From: Engraulis encrasicolus
Taxonomy: Eukaryota > Chordata > Actinopteri > Clupeiformes > Engraulidae
Direction: 5' to 3'
Assembly: GCF_034702125.1 (NCBI RefSeq)
Contig: NC_085866.1
Coordinates: 18,041,315 to 18,105,314 of the forward strand
Length of the DNA: 64,000 nucleotides
Shown here: piece by piece, positions 40,473-54,300 of the stretch
Position numbering within the stretch: position 1 is the stretch's first letter
Layout of the letters: every line of letters begins with the position of its first letter
The notes under the pieces: generated by a model
The model's input: only the letters and a program-made list of their open reading frames with translations
Told to the model about the DNA's origin: nothing
The model's database searches: none
Made by a program: the position numbers and the translations under genes

Positions 40473-41199
40473 TGGAAAGCCCATTGGGGAAACTCCAACT
40501 CCCATTGTCATTATGACACAGCACTCCACAGCACACAAGTGAACACTGCAAACTGCACACAACGAAGTTGCATTTATGCCTCACCCGTGCAAGGGGGCAG
40601 CCCTCAATGGAGCCCCTAGTGCGGTGGGATGGCACCATGCTCAGGGTACCTCAGTCATGAAGGAGGATGGGGGAGAGCACTGGTTGATTACTCCCCCCAC
40701 CAACCTGGCGGGTCGGGAGTCGAACCGGCAACCTTTGGGCTACAAGTCTGACGCCCTAAGCCCTTACTAGAGGATGACATTTTCCAGGAATTCCTGTGGG
40801 TCCCGCGGGATTGGAATCAAAATTTGAAAGATGAACGGGATCGGGCAGGAGTGGGAATAAAGATGAATGGGAGCGGGAATAAAAATGAACGGAAGCGGGA
40901 ATGCTTATTTTTTCTTTTAAAAAACAAACAAGAAAGCCTAGTTTTTGTAGCCTGATAAACCACACTAAAACATTTTGCCGTCCAGCGGGTGGCGCTGGTT
41001 CACCAGGCTATAGTTTTTGTGATGAAACGGGAGTGGGGTTGATTTTGGGTGGGAGTGGGCAGGATTGGGAGACATTCTTTTCAGGAGTGGACGGGATGGG
41101 ATTTGTTTCTTTTACTCCAGTCCGGGATGGGATTTTTTTTTCTGGAAAATCCACTCCCGTGTCATGCTCTAGCGCTTATCCATGGCCACGACTGGGTCA
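40473..41199 (-). mobile_element. tRNA-derived SINE split by a hAT element
   Basis: Main body 40473-40767 in reverse orientation (cgggagtcgaaccggcaac). The 5' few bases of the SINE resume after the insertion at 41172 (gcgcttatccatggccacga). Confidence 0.85.
40768..41171. mobile_element. Non-autonomous hAT, copy 1 (tagag.atgaca ends)
   Basis: 404 bp, ends tagaggatgaca...tgtcatgctcta. The flanking octamers gcccttac and gcgcttat are a slightly diverged target duplication inside the SINE head. The interior is rich in gggatgggat-type words. Confidence 0.85.
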
Positions 41200-42529
41200 T
41201 GGGTATGACTGGAGTCATGCACAACATCCATTTTATTCTCAGATATTATCATGAATGGTCGTACCAGAAAAAAATATATGAAAAATATCAAATTTGTGAA
41301 TGTATACATTTAGGAAGTAAACAACTAAAACGGCATGCTTAATATAGAATAGTTATAGGCATGGGCATAGGTTAAAATTGCAATGTTTTATATGGTTCCC
41401 AAGCATATGGTTGGATGAATGTTTGGATGTCTATGCTCAAAATGTTAAGTCTTCTTTAGTTTTTGTTTCCCCCAAGGACATCTTGATGACGATTTGGTGC
41501 CAAATGCGAAGGGAGGGGGCAGCATGTCATTACGTCACCATGTCCCGATGTAATCTTCTTGCGTTGAGCCCAATCAGCATACGAGGGTGAACACTGGGAC
41601 GAGGAAAGAGGCGCTAATCTCTCGAATCGGGATTAGGGCCGAATGCGGATGCGAACACAACTGGATGCAAAACACATCGATGACCGAAAACGATGGGGGA
41701 CAGGACATTTTGCCGATTGAAATGGGCTCAGTTCCTGCTGGTGCGCGGAGACGACCTATTGATGTGGCGGGATGATGAAATGTATCTGCGTGCCAAATAG
41801 CGCGTTCGTTTTGTGTTGCAATTAAATGTAGGTTGTGTTTTTTAAATATAGGGTTATATGCCTATAACGTAGGCCTATGTTCGTTGTGGAATCCCAAATG
41901 CCATTTAGGCCTACAGACCGCGCAGTAGATGCTGTCAGATATCGCAATGAAAAGATGCGTTTGAAATGAACACAAATATGCACTAGGGATAGAAATGGCT
42001 CTTGTGCGGTTGTAGCCCCTTAAACGGCTGTGTGTCTACTATGGACAGTCAGGTTTTTGACAGACCATTGATTGTGACAGACAGTTGGCTGACATAATGT
42101 AAACAGAATGGAATTGCGGTTCTTGGTACTGCTGCTCAGTCGCTGAAGCCTATGTGGTGGAAGGCTGGTGCTAGCCTACTGCAGGTTGCCGTCACCCCTT
42201 TGCAACTGGAGCGAAGGACTTCGATGCAGCGCGTTTATTGAATATAGCAGGCTAGGCTACGGTGCCTGGATTGTTTAACCTAACGCTGTAATACGTGATT
42301 CGCATTTTATTTGTGGTTTTTATAGGTGTTGTGCTATACATTTGGCCAACTGAAACACGGTGGGGTTCTACAGCAGAAGGGATTAACGATGCCCAAGGTT
42401 TAGCCAGTGCAGTACTGTGCTGCGCTCGGGAGACGTCTGTGAGTGCGCGCGCCACAGTACGTGCTGCTCAATTTTGTGCATGTGTGCGTGCACGTGTGGC
42501 TAACGGGGGACAGGACACAGGGACATCCA
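41200..42529. other. Unique-looking region upstream of mir-124
   Basis: No dispersed repeat is recognised. It presumably carries the promoter and 5' part of the mir-124 primary transcript. I could not identify a TATA box or an RE1 (REST) site by eye. Confidence 0.35.
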
Positions 42530-42617
42530 TGGGACTACCACTCTGCGTGTTCACGGCGGACCTTGATTTAATAAATACACAATTAAGGCACGCGGTGAAT
42601 GCCAAGAGAGTAGCCCG
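42530..42617 (+). ncRNA. mir124: mir-124 precursor hairpin
   Basis: The 3' arm at 42584-42603 reads taaggcacgcggtgaatgcc, the invariant mature miR-124-3p. The 5' arm at 42546-42567 is the miR-124-5p sequence with a single A-to-G change at its tenth base. The arms are joined by a loop rich in A and T (taataaatac), as in other vertebrate mir-124 genes. Pairing extends outward: ctct at 42541-42544 pairs with agag at 42605-42608, and ctac near 42535 pairs with gtag near 42610. This gives a long basal stem of the kind Drosha uses. miR-124 is the abundant neuronal microRNA that represses non-neuronal mRNAs. Its position next to ythdf1 matches human MIR124-3. A GT donor-like site (gtaagc) begins at 42618, so the hairpin may lie at the end of an exon of its host transcript. 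Confidence 0.95.
42584..42605 (+). ncRNA. mir124: Mature miR-124-3p
   Basis: The 22-nt mature arm begins taaggcacgcgg and carries the seed aaggcac. It is identical to the conserved vertebrate miR-124 as I know it. Confidence 0.93.
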
Positions 42618-43740
42618 GTAAGCATCTTGGGGAAAGAGCGCATCTCCACAATCCACGGTTGTGCCGTCTCGACATCTCCGTGATGATAACTTCGAAGAGC
42701 ATGTGCAGTTTCGTGTTGCAAAGCGTGCACCGCGTTACCTTCTGGCCGATTTTACGCAGCAGAGCGATTTTGGAGTGGCGTAGACTTCTTTTGGTAGTCA
42801 CCACATCCAGCTATGCCTTTTGAAATCCCTGGTTAAAATAGGTCTACTGTCACATAAAGGCTAACGGCCCCGCGAAATGTTACTGTTCGGACTAAAGCAA
42901 GCTAAATCGCTTGAGGGGGTAGAAGGGGACTGTGTGTCACTTCTGTCGGAGCAGCATGATCAGAATTCAAATTCAGGAGGGTCGCTTATGTAAGTAAAAG
43001 GCTGTCACCCATATTATTCAGGCTAAGCGGCGGTACCTACTACAAGCACATGGATTCAGTGGTGATAAAATAAAAAATAAAAAATCTGGTGACCGGAAAC
43101 AATTCAATGTGTATTTTTTTCTTGTGTGCCTGCCTATCCTCACAGGAGTCAGTTGACCCGGTATGGGAAGCGCATGCGCAATGCTCCAGCTTGGATACAC
43201 GTAGGGCCTATAGACCATCACGCTACCCTGTCTGATATCGCAGCTAGGCCCATTTATGTTTCCTTTTAAAAGGAAATATACATCTTCCCATGAAGATCTC
43301 TAAAGGTGTTCAGGGGGGAATTGTGTCCATTTTAGAGGGAATCGAACAACAAGGTATGTGGCCCATAAGTGGACCAGCGAAAATTGGGTTTCAGGGCCAA
43401 CATAACTTGGGGCGCATGTGTATAGTGGCTGGGGACCCACAGCTTACACATATGACTTGACACTTGTGAAATGAGATGTGGATGGTATATGGCATGGTGT
43501 AGCCTATTATAACAATACATTAAAATTGCATGGGATTCAGGTGTCTATTAAATAGTTATTGGGCATTGTCCAATATTTCCAAAGAGTTATGAAGAACTCA
43601 GGCCATGGAAGCTGGCTTGACTTCCCGCCTTTGTGCACTCAAGGTTTCTGTGTGTGTGTGTGTTGGGGTGGGTGATTGACTGCTCTATCAGATACCAACA
43701 GAAAAATTAAAACAACAAAACAGTGAACCTCACGACAGTT
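42618..43740. other. Region between mir-124 and ythdf1, nothing firm seen
   Basis: No ORF, repeat or RNA fold stands out, apart from a short (TG)n near 43.65 kb. Confidence 0.3.
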
Positions 43741-43754
43741 ACAACATATAGTAT

Positions 43755-45344
43755 TATTTTAATAATGACCATGATCAAATCTAAGAACGTGATAGATAGT
43801 GACCTTCGATACAATGCATATTCATTTCAGGGGTGACTTAACTTTGCTTCATATTTTTTAGTATTTCATATATTCTCATGAATTTGTTATATGATTATAT
43901 AAATCTGATTCCCTCACACAATACACATCCTCTCTTCCACACACAAACACGCACACACAAAACAGCAAGCAGGTCCTAAAAATCACACACAGAAACCATA
44001 TAATCTTTTTTCTTACTTTTAACGGTAAATCAGTAACATTAATTTTTCAGGTTACACATTTGAGGCGTTCTTCGTTATTATATGTTCCTACGTTAAAGCT
44101 TAGCAATATACTGATGATGAGGGGAAGAAAGCAAAGAAACAACTCATTTCTGTTAACAGAGGAAAAGAACAAAATACTGTAAGTGATCTAAACTTGATTT
44201 TTAAAGCAGTGAATGCTACATTTCCCCCAAATTGACTTACACAAAGAAACAGCGACCTCTGGTGGGTACAGGTGGAACAGTAAAAAGTTACAATTCATTT
44301 TCCAAGAGAAAAAAGAAACAAACAAAACAAAAACAAAAAAACAGGCGAACATGACAATCTTATCATGGGGGCTCATAACCTTAACTTGAGCGGCACAATT
44401 CGTCCTTCAGACCGTTCTGGAGAGATGAGGGTGATTTCTCTTGATAAGGATTCGGAGGGCGATTTTCTCGGTTTCCCTGATAACTTGGTGCTGTTTCATT
44501 TGAGGTACTTGGGTATATTAGATCCCACCATGTTGACCACACACACTAGCTTGTAAATGTTAAGGCTCCAAGCAGGAAAAAAAATCTACTGACACACTGA
44601 CATGACATTTCTGTTTGTCACAAGAAAAGTAATAAGCCATGTGTTACATGATTCAAAAAATAGATTTTTTTTCTTTTACATCAATACCTTAATGTCACAC
44701 CACTCTCCGTCCCTTGTCTGGGGTTGCAGGATCAACTTTCTGGCCCTGCCCAAATCAACACATCTCATATTAATCCAAAGTGGATAACAAAAAGGTAACA
44801 CAAAAACATCTCTCAGCTGTACAAAATAAAACTGGCCAGGTACAATTTATTGATGTGGTCAAACCCATTGATGGGCCTAACCGTGGTCACCCAAAATGTT
44901 TGCCTTTCCTCTGACTAAGACACAAAAATGCATTTACATGTCCAAAAACACTCACACATCATAGGCCTGACAATTGCTGAATTGCACTCATTGACTTGAC
45001 TTGTGAGCAATGTGCTGAGAGAACAAAAAGACAACGTGCATATTTTGGTTGGTCAACATTAAGGATGAGCAGTAGGTGTGGATGAAAATCATACTGAGAA
45101 AGAGAGAAAGAGAGGGGGGAAAAAACAATTTGATAGGCGATGACTGGTGCGCTCGGGGGGTTTGGGACCAGGAGAAAGAGGCTTAAGTTCGATGCTGGCT
45201 GAATTCACCAGAATTAAATAGAAAAACAAAGATTGTTTTTTTTTCAATAATGTTTTATAATTTCTTCTTTCATGTCCTCTTAAATTCCAATTTGAAAATG
45301 TCAGTCCTAAAACAACCATTGATCAAGCTATGGGGCGCAGTCTT
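43755..45344 (-). other. ythdf1: Probable ythdf1 3' UTR
   Basis: Sequence after the ythdf1 stop is AT-rich with no recognised dispersed repeat. Polyadenylation candidates on the minus strand are AATAAA at 44846-44851 and ATTAAA near 43757. The end point is uncertain. Confidence 0.35.
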
Positions 45345-48300
45345 CTACTGTTTACTTCGATTTTGGCGTTCCTGAGGGGAGAAAAAAGAAGAAAAAGAAA
45401 GGTTACATTGTGATAGCAGCTGTACAAGATTAGAAAGGTACCAAACACCATCACAGCAACACATTACAACACACACAAAAATGAAATGAAACACACTTCA
45501 CATTAAAGGTCATTTACTCTACACAAGTGAAAATCGGATATGCCCATATTAACCAAAAAAAAACTGTCTTGCTGTCAACCAACTGAAAAAACAGACAATA
45601 AATAGTAGCTCAATTCCATGTAAATTTTAATATGAATAGAAGCAGAATTAAGGCTCAACAGAAGCAGAAGTGACCCACGTAAACATCCTGATCAGAATAG
45701 AACTGCTGATCAGATTTTTTCTCCAAGCGGTTTATTAACCTACTATTAAACTGTGGGTCTAAAAATCATAGCTGCTCTGGAAAAAGAGGTTCGTTGTAAT
45801 ACCACTTTATTACAGACTCAAAATCACTTGCAAGTGGCAAGTCATTTATTTTGCTGACATAAATCCATGGCAATATACAAAGAAACATTTTGGCTTTTGC
45901 CACCGTGAAGTTTGTCTATGATGCGAAAACAAAAAAATATCTTGCCAAGTGACATCACCTAATACAAAGTGAATGCTCATCAAAACTGTTGAGACGACAT
46001 TCATCCGCTAATCATGTTTTTACCATTGTTGGATGATTCTCGTATTGTTAAATCAACGCTGGGAGTTCTGTCTATGCAATTCTGTCGTCATTGGTACAAC
46101 TAAATGCAGCAGAATGTCTTTGCTGATTACAGATGGGTTGTGGTAAGAAGCGCCACTCAACATTCTACAGTGCTCACTTCTCACATAAAATATATACGGT
46201 ATGTAAAATACAAAACAGTATGTTGAGACCCGGGCAACGTAATTTGGCTATGCATGAGATCAGTAGTCTAAAGGTCAGATTAGACTTCTGCAACTGCGCT
46301 CGTCAAAACTCGCGTGGGAGTGGCCACGAACCAACATTGTATTCATGCATCTGCGAGTTCTGCGAGGTCCGAGGTCTCGTCGCGAGCCACATTTGAAATT
46401 GCGCGATTATGTCCCGTGTACATCGGGAGCGACCAACGCGAATGAAGCGACGGAAGTCATTCATTCTCTATGGAGGGTGCGCGACCAGCGCTACCGGAGC
46501 GAATTCGCCAGGGGCGAAGCTTCTTGAGCGACCAGGGCGACTTTTGACGATTAAACTCAAGCTAATCTTAAGCGAATTCGCTATGACGCTGTTCGGCGAA
46601 AACCAATCGGAACGTTCATATCGAGGAATGTCCCAGGCTGTCAAGACAGAGCCGTTATGTGATTAGCTGAATCAAACATGTCAGTGCAGCGTCCAGAGCG
46701 AATAAAACGAATTCATGGCGAAACTTCTTCAACCACCCCAGCTACCCGGTCGCGTTGGTAGCGCTTGATGTACACGGGGCATTAGGCTACTTTCACTACA
46801 TTGTAAGCACTGCGGTCATTATTAAGCAATGTTGCTTTCTATCCCGGTTAGCTAAGTATTTTCACACAAATTGCAAAGGCAATGCACTGGTATCATTATT
46901 TGACATACCCAGTCTGTTTTCACGAGCAGAAAATGCAATCATGTAAAGACAATTGATTCTGCCGATGTGTGTTTACATTCGGTGGAGGAATGGTAGTAAA
47001 ACCACAGGCATTGTGCCACGAGTGTTCAACTGATGCATTGTTTGTTACTTAGCTTGTAGCTTCGTGTAAACACATTTACACACAAGGCATTAATAAAGTT
47101 TTTAACAGAATACAGCTCTGCTCTCGCAAACTACTGGCATTGCGCTGCCACAAGAACAGAACAAGGAAGTAGCGAGACGACCAATCATAGCGCCTTTTTG
47201 TCTGCGTACTCCGCGTCCGTCCGACGGATAGTTAGCATTTTTTCGAGGCGCTCGACGACGGGCGCAGAGCCCCTGAGAGGGGGGCGTGGACTCGCATAGA
47301 CAGAAAACGGACGGACGCAGATTCTATGCGTCCGAAGCATAAATCTAGCTTAAGGGGGACGTATTGTGAAATTCCAGTTTTTATCATTTTGATGAGTGTA
47401 GATTGTTGGACCACTGTCTGACATTCCAGTTTGAGAGCGTGAGGTTCATATTCCCTACCTTTGAGAATTATATATAGCCTAGTCCCATATTTTACAATTT
47501 CACATCTTTTGTGTGCTCCTTGAGACAATGTTACTGTTCTGCTATCGAAATTCACATATCCACATCATTTACATGTAAGTATTATCTGTGTTTTCCCATA
47601 GCATTGGGTGATGTCACTTAGCAGGCAATTTTTGTATTGATTATCATCACAGGAAACGGCACCATTTGAGGATGGCAACAGCCAAAATATTGATTAATGT
47701 ACCGTCACTGGTTCAAATCCACAAAATTTAGGTTGTCCCTCGCTTATGAATAAGTAGCTAATAGACCATGAGAACCAGAATCAAGCATGTCGTCTGGCAG
47801 TTCTGAGACCGTGAACCAGAATCAAGCAAGTGGTCTGATAGTTCTGTGCAAAAATGAAATCAAGTAGTGTAACAACATCAAGATAAAAGTGATGAGATGG
47901 AAATACATTGGTCGGAGAGTCAAACAGTATGCTTACTAAAAAGAGCATGCTGGTATTGTGCAACCTCACTAAAAGCAAGATGATCACCAGCAAAAAAATG
48001 TATTACTTTGACCTCCATACATCAGTGGAAACTGAGAATGACCATAGAGTGCATGAGGGTCAAAGACGTCCAAAAAGGAACGGTCATTCAGTGTAACGGA
48101 TAACTTCTGCTGACTGTAACTGTAAGTTTCTTATTTTATTTTTTTTCCAGTGAATTCATGAAAGCCTCGGCTGTTATCCATTCACTTGAAACAATTTAAA
48201 AATCATGTTTTTTTTACAGTTACAGTCAGCAGAAGGTATCCGTTACACTGAATGACAGTTCCTTTTTGGACGTCTTTGACCCATGACCACCAGATAGCAA

Positions 48301-51300
48301 TATAACACAGGGGCATGCATTTCATTCAGGTTAGTTTGTTCTGAAAGGTGAAAATTGGAGGCAAACAGGATTACTGTGCATACCTGATCCAGCCGGGAGC
48401 GACTCTGAATAGGAGCAGGCTCATAGGTCTGTCAGAGGATGAGAAAGAATAACATTATTTGATTAATTAAACCTGTATTGCACCACCCCAAACACACAAA
48501 CATTGGGCCCACAAAAAGTAGGGCACTGCAGATGTAAGACAACTACGGTAGAGATCCTGTTTTCATCTGCCACTGGTGCAGAAAAAAAAAAGATTCAGCA
48601 AAACAATCAAACTTCCTCAAAAATCCAAAAGTTCTCCACAATAAGTAAGAAATGGAATCACCATGAAGGAGTGTCTAAACGTCTTGACAAGAAAACATTT
48701 CCCGCACTTTACATTGCATTGTAGTTTGTTGTAACCGTGTTATCCGGGTTATAATCTCTCTCTGCCTCACACACACACGAAAACATAAAATAGTGTAAAC
48801 TTAAGAACAAAGTAATGCTGCCAATTACCTGTACTGTGTAATAGCCAAATAATGTGCAGTATAACAACGGGATACTATCAGGCTGGCCTGAATCATCATA
48901 CATGCACAATTAGTCTACACGACATGCCTTACACTTGGCGTACCCTTACACTCTTATCAAAAATGACTTACTGTTAATTGGGTACAGGTAATTAGGTTAA
49001 AGTGCCTGAGACACTTTGGGGTTAGGTGCCTTGCTCAAGGGTACTTTAGCCATGGTGCGGCAGTGTAAGCTTATGTGAGAGGTGAGAGTGGGATTCTAAT
49101 CTGTAACCCTCTGCTTTAAGTGAACACTAAATGCACTCTACACTAAGGGAATGCGGCCGACATCCCATGTTACAAAGGGAAAGTCCTGCCACAGATTTGT
49201 TTCAGCGAATTCACTGACCCAGCTGTTGCTAGGCAAGTCAGCAACATTAGTCAAATCACCTGTGCTGAGAACATGGGTAGAGGAAGTGGCACTTGTATGC
49301 TTAAACAGAGCATGACACATGTTGGATCTCAAATGGCGCACTTGTGCACTTCAGGCACCATGTATCGGTGCGGTATTATGTATTCATTGCGTATAGCGTA
49401 TTGATTATGGACTGAAACACAGTGCCCGAAGTGCACAAGTGCGCCATTTGAGATTCAGAAATTCTGTACTACAATTTCCGTGAACACCATTTTGAAAAAT
49501 GTTACATGCATTCCTGGAAAATGATGGAGCGTGGTTTATGCAGATTGCACAAAAAAGACAGGACTTACATTAACTACCATCATCTTTGAATAAAAAAAAA
49601 GTGAGCACATAAAATGTTTGGGAAGCTAAGAGTCAGGATCTTTTAATGCACATTCTCTTTTGCATTCAACAATGATCTCAAGAATGGAATTTAACTTCTG
49701 CGTTTTGAGTGGGGCTGAGAAATGAAGTTACAAAATAGACCTGCATGCCTCAAATTAATTTCATGAACATTTTGTCCATCTTTCCCTTCTTTTGACTGGC
49801 AAACAATTGTATTGGCATTAAATAGCTGCTTCATGACTGATGTTTGTGCCAGGAACCTTTTTTAGGCAGCGTCCAGAGGGGGTTCCAGATAATAAGGGGA
49901 TATAATAAGTTTACACCCTGTTCAAATGCCAGGTTTTCATGATGCAAAAGAATGACAGAAAGACACATAATTAGGGATGCACCGATACCACTTTTTTGAA
50001 AACCGATTCAAGTACGAGTACATTAATGTGTGTACTTGCCGATACGGAGTACCGATACCGACACCTTTTACCACCAAAATACAATGAAAATAAATGCATG
50101 GCCTTGTTTTTTTCCACCTGTGATATTTTTATTGTCCATTTCCATGTAGATTTAAATGTTAGTAAATGTATGAGGTGGCACTTTTTTCCATGCTGCTTTC
50201 AAGTCCAGAGAACGTGACAAGATTTTGCATTGTTTTGTGTAATAGCAGTATCGTTCCTGGTATTCGCAAGTGCTTGACGAGTACGAGTACGAGTATAAGG
50301 CCTAAGAAAAATAAAGGTTTGGTTCCGGTTGGATGTCAGCTTTGGTCATGGGTCGGTCGGATTTTTTTTTTTTTTTCCAATTTTTTTTTTCCATTTTTTT
50401 TTTTAATGTCCGACACCCCCAACCCCCCACATGCGCCAGATTTCGTCATAAACGTTGTTGGAACAATGCCAAGGACGATAGTGGAGTGAGGCATAAGTCC
50501 TACAACTAAAGTTACAATGAAATATAATAAGTATTAATGAGCCAATTATACTGACCGTCACCGAAATGAGGATGCGTAATAACCTACCGTTTCTGGCAAA
50601 ACTTGTCCAGCTGTCAGTTGCCTGACACTGCTATTTTAATTCCTGTAGGCCTATGTCCCGTTTACTTTTTTGATTCCTTTCCATCATCCGTTGTAGACCA
50701 CATTTCATTGGTATGAAGGTTCTGGCTTGCAAACATTCTATTTAGGCTACTCACTTTTTTGTTTTACGCGAGGATGTAGACACCTGAGGCGATATGAATG
50801 TTTTAATGAAGGGCGATTGAGAGGCAACATCGTCATTGCCATTAAATCATTATTGTAAGAAACTGTAGTAGTCCTAGGTCTTCATCGAACAGTCGTATTT
50901 GTGGCGACATCATCGTTCATTTCAATTTCATTATTTGGAGGAGGTGCGGAGAGTGAGACAGTGACAGGCGCCCTGCTCCTGTGCAATGGTGGAGGGACAA
51001 GCAGAGAGAGAGCGAGAAAATAACGGGCGCAGGCCAACGGACTTCTTGGTTAACCAAGTCTTGTGGTAAATGAAAGAATGAAGGAAAACTTGGGCAAAGC
51101 ATTTCCCTTCTCTCATATTAACTTATTTTCCAAGGTATTGATACAGTGCTACTTTAGTAGTCTATTGCTATAACGAGTTATGCATCTCGTCGAACATGCA
51201 GCGTGACTGAATGGAAGCCCTTTTCTAACACGACGAGACAATATCAATAAATTCACAAATCGTGGATACTCACAATGTTGTCTGTGTGTTGCATTTCGAG

Positions 51301-54300
51301 GCGGGTGGTCAGGCTGTGTCAGTGTCGGGTGAGGTAAGGCTATTGACTTATTATTTGACAGGCATTTTCGCCAGGTTCCCAAACTATCCTACATCGCAGG
51401 CTATTAGTCTGCAAGAACGCTATGAGGCAAGTTTTTTAAAACTTACGAGCTACAACGACTACCAATTAGCATGTTGTAGCATAATAATTAGCCTATAACG
51501 TGACCGAGTAGGCGCGCAACTCTGCAGTGACATTTGGGGTTTTCTAATATCAAGCCGGCGGTCCTTATGGCGCGCGCGTGTGTGTGCTCCTATGTGGATA
51601 GTCATGCGATGCAAATTCAGTAACTTGCAGGCAGGTAGAAAGTGAGAGATGGCGAGTTATAGGAATTAAGAAACGTGTTGTGTCTTGTCTAGAACAACCG
51701 TCCACACAACATCGATATTTTTTTGAGGATTCCAAAAACTCAAAAAAAAAATTTGGGGTCGCACAAAAAATGATAGGGTCGGTCGGCAACCGGAACCAGA
51801 ACATTATTTTTTCTAGGCCTAATGAGCAGTATCGGGTGCCGATACCGATACCAGTATCGGTGCATCCCTACACATAATTCCCCTTTTTCCAGCTTTAATA
51901 CAAATTATAACCTGTACAGTTGAAAAATGAATTCAAAGCTTTAATCCTTTAACTCCCATTGTGCCTGTCTGGTTTTCTCCCATAGTGCCCATCAACCACT
52001 GGGTTTTCATGGCTGAGCGGACGCCGTCATTGAACAGTTTAACAATCTTTCGGTCAAAAATTCAGACCCTCTTTGATTTATTTTCCCCCAAAAAAATGTG
52101 TATGCATTTATTTTTAGATGTTTTAGTTTTAATAAAGGATGTACTAGTTTACAGCACTCGGCAGCTCTGAGTCTGCAATTCAGCATGGCCGTTGGGGGTT
52201 GGACGGCTACACAAGCAATCATTCGATTTCTACAACCGATATACACTAAAGATCAAAATGTCAGCGCCTCTTCAATGTACTTTCACTGCCAACAACAAAT
52301 GTATGTTTTAATAATATATTAAATTTAGACTCGAGATGCTCCGATCAATCGGCAGCTGATCATGACGGGGCGATATTGCCTAAAAACAGCTTGATAAAAC
52401 GTCAATCAAAAAGCACATTGTGAGATATTAAATTCCCCACGAAACTTTTTAGTTTTGCATTTCCATCTGGCACTGCCCATGGTAGGGGCGCTGGCTCTGA
52501 GACTGAGCATATTGAAAATCAATGTCAAAAGAATGAATAAGCTTATTTACTTAACTTTAGCACATTACAACAAGTTTGGAGGCTTAGGAGGGAGATTCTC
52601 AATTTCCAAAGCGCACAATGAAAGGTGCAGGGTGTGGATGATGCAAACAATGTGGATAACCTTGCTGGCAAGTTAATGTCAGGAAGTAAAACAGACTTTG
52701 TTCTCAGATGGCCATGACGGCTAGCGACAATAACAGCCAGCTTTCAAAAATGGATCATTCAAACAGCAGTCACTCGAATTTCATGCAATGTTTAAGATAG
52801 CCTACACATAATGTGCTATTATGTACTAGTGTTAATAAGATGCACGTCATAAAAAGCACATTACCCTGCGGTCATGAAGATGCCGACCCAACATCAACAT
52901 CAACAATAGCTACAGCCCCCACGCAAGTTGGTTACAAACATAATTAGTGTGTTTGTCCACACTTACCAAGTACACAAGTATGGTTCATAATCATACAATG
53001 TCATAAACGTTCAAAAAGACCAAAACCAGCCCTATGCTGCCACCATCATGCTTCACTGTAGGCATGGTGTTACCTGGGTGATGTGCAGTGTTTTAGTGCC
53101 AAACATACCTTTTGGAATTAGGTCCAAAAGTTAAACCTCGATTTCATCAGACCATGACATATTTTCCCCACATATATTTGGGAGATTTCAGATGACTTTT
53201 TGGACTATTTACTCCACCAAGGTTGACATTTTTGGACATAGCCCATCACCCAAATAACACCGTACTTAGAGCGAAGCATGGTGGTGGCAGCATCATGCAT
53301 TAGGGCTCTTTTCTTCAGCTGGAACTGGGGCCTTAGTCAGGGAGGAAGGAATTATGAACAGTTCCAAATACCAGTCAGTGTTGGCACAAAACCTTCAGCC
53401 TCCTGTTATAAAGTTGAAGATGAAGAGGCACTTCATCTTTCAGAATGACAATCACCCCAAGTACACACATAAATCAACAAAAGACTGGCTTCATGGTTGT
53501 CAATTTTCTCTTTTTCCCCCTTAAAAGCTTTGAGTTCATATTCAATTGCATTATACAGGCTATAGTTTATATTAAAGGTGGAAAAAGTGGTGAAATTCTC
53601 TGTAATTTTCTAAGCTTACGTCATGAAATCCTGGCATTTGTACTGGGGTGTGTAGACTTTCAGTAAGCAATATAACTATGGGTGACAATTTAAATGCACT
53701 GTATATTTTAACACATTGAGTGCCATGACCAATTACGTTTTTTTTTAAAATTCCCATGTGTTGAGTACCAAAATGGTAAAAATATGTTTTTACATTAAAA
53801 CGTTAAATTTCAAATCTACAAGCTTCAAGGTGATTTTGGGAACTCTGTGATAAATAGAACGGTCATAAATGGCAGTCAAAAGCTTGTGTCATGATTTGGA
53901 CATTTTAATCAGAAGGCCAATGTCTCAGCTCTACACAGTTGCTAAGTGCCTGCCTGTACCAATTTCATATCAATATACCAACTGGTCCCTGTTTAAACAC
54001 GGTACATACTGAAACAGTGCATGTTTCAAAAAGCCTCAATATCACGGTTTCTTGCTGATTTCGACCCACCTTGGTTTAACTTAGGTTAGCTCGGCAAGGG
54101 ACACATTGGCTTCACTCATCAAGAGGTTGAAGTCTCACCTTTCAAATGAGCCATAACATGTTTCAGTGGCCCTATCACATAATATGCTGCGACTCCACAA
54201 AAAATAAGTCAAAAAATGGTTTAGAACGACGGTATTCTACAATATAATTCCGTAAACACAACCGGTACTCAAGTTCACTAGATACCAGGATGAAGGATGT

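Noticed and set aside
42295..42621. 108-codon plus-strand open frame with a hydrophobic start
   Set aside because: It has no ATG start and its end is the mir-124 hairpin. The codons over 42541-42608 are explained by microRNA conservation.
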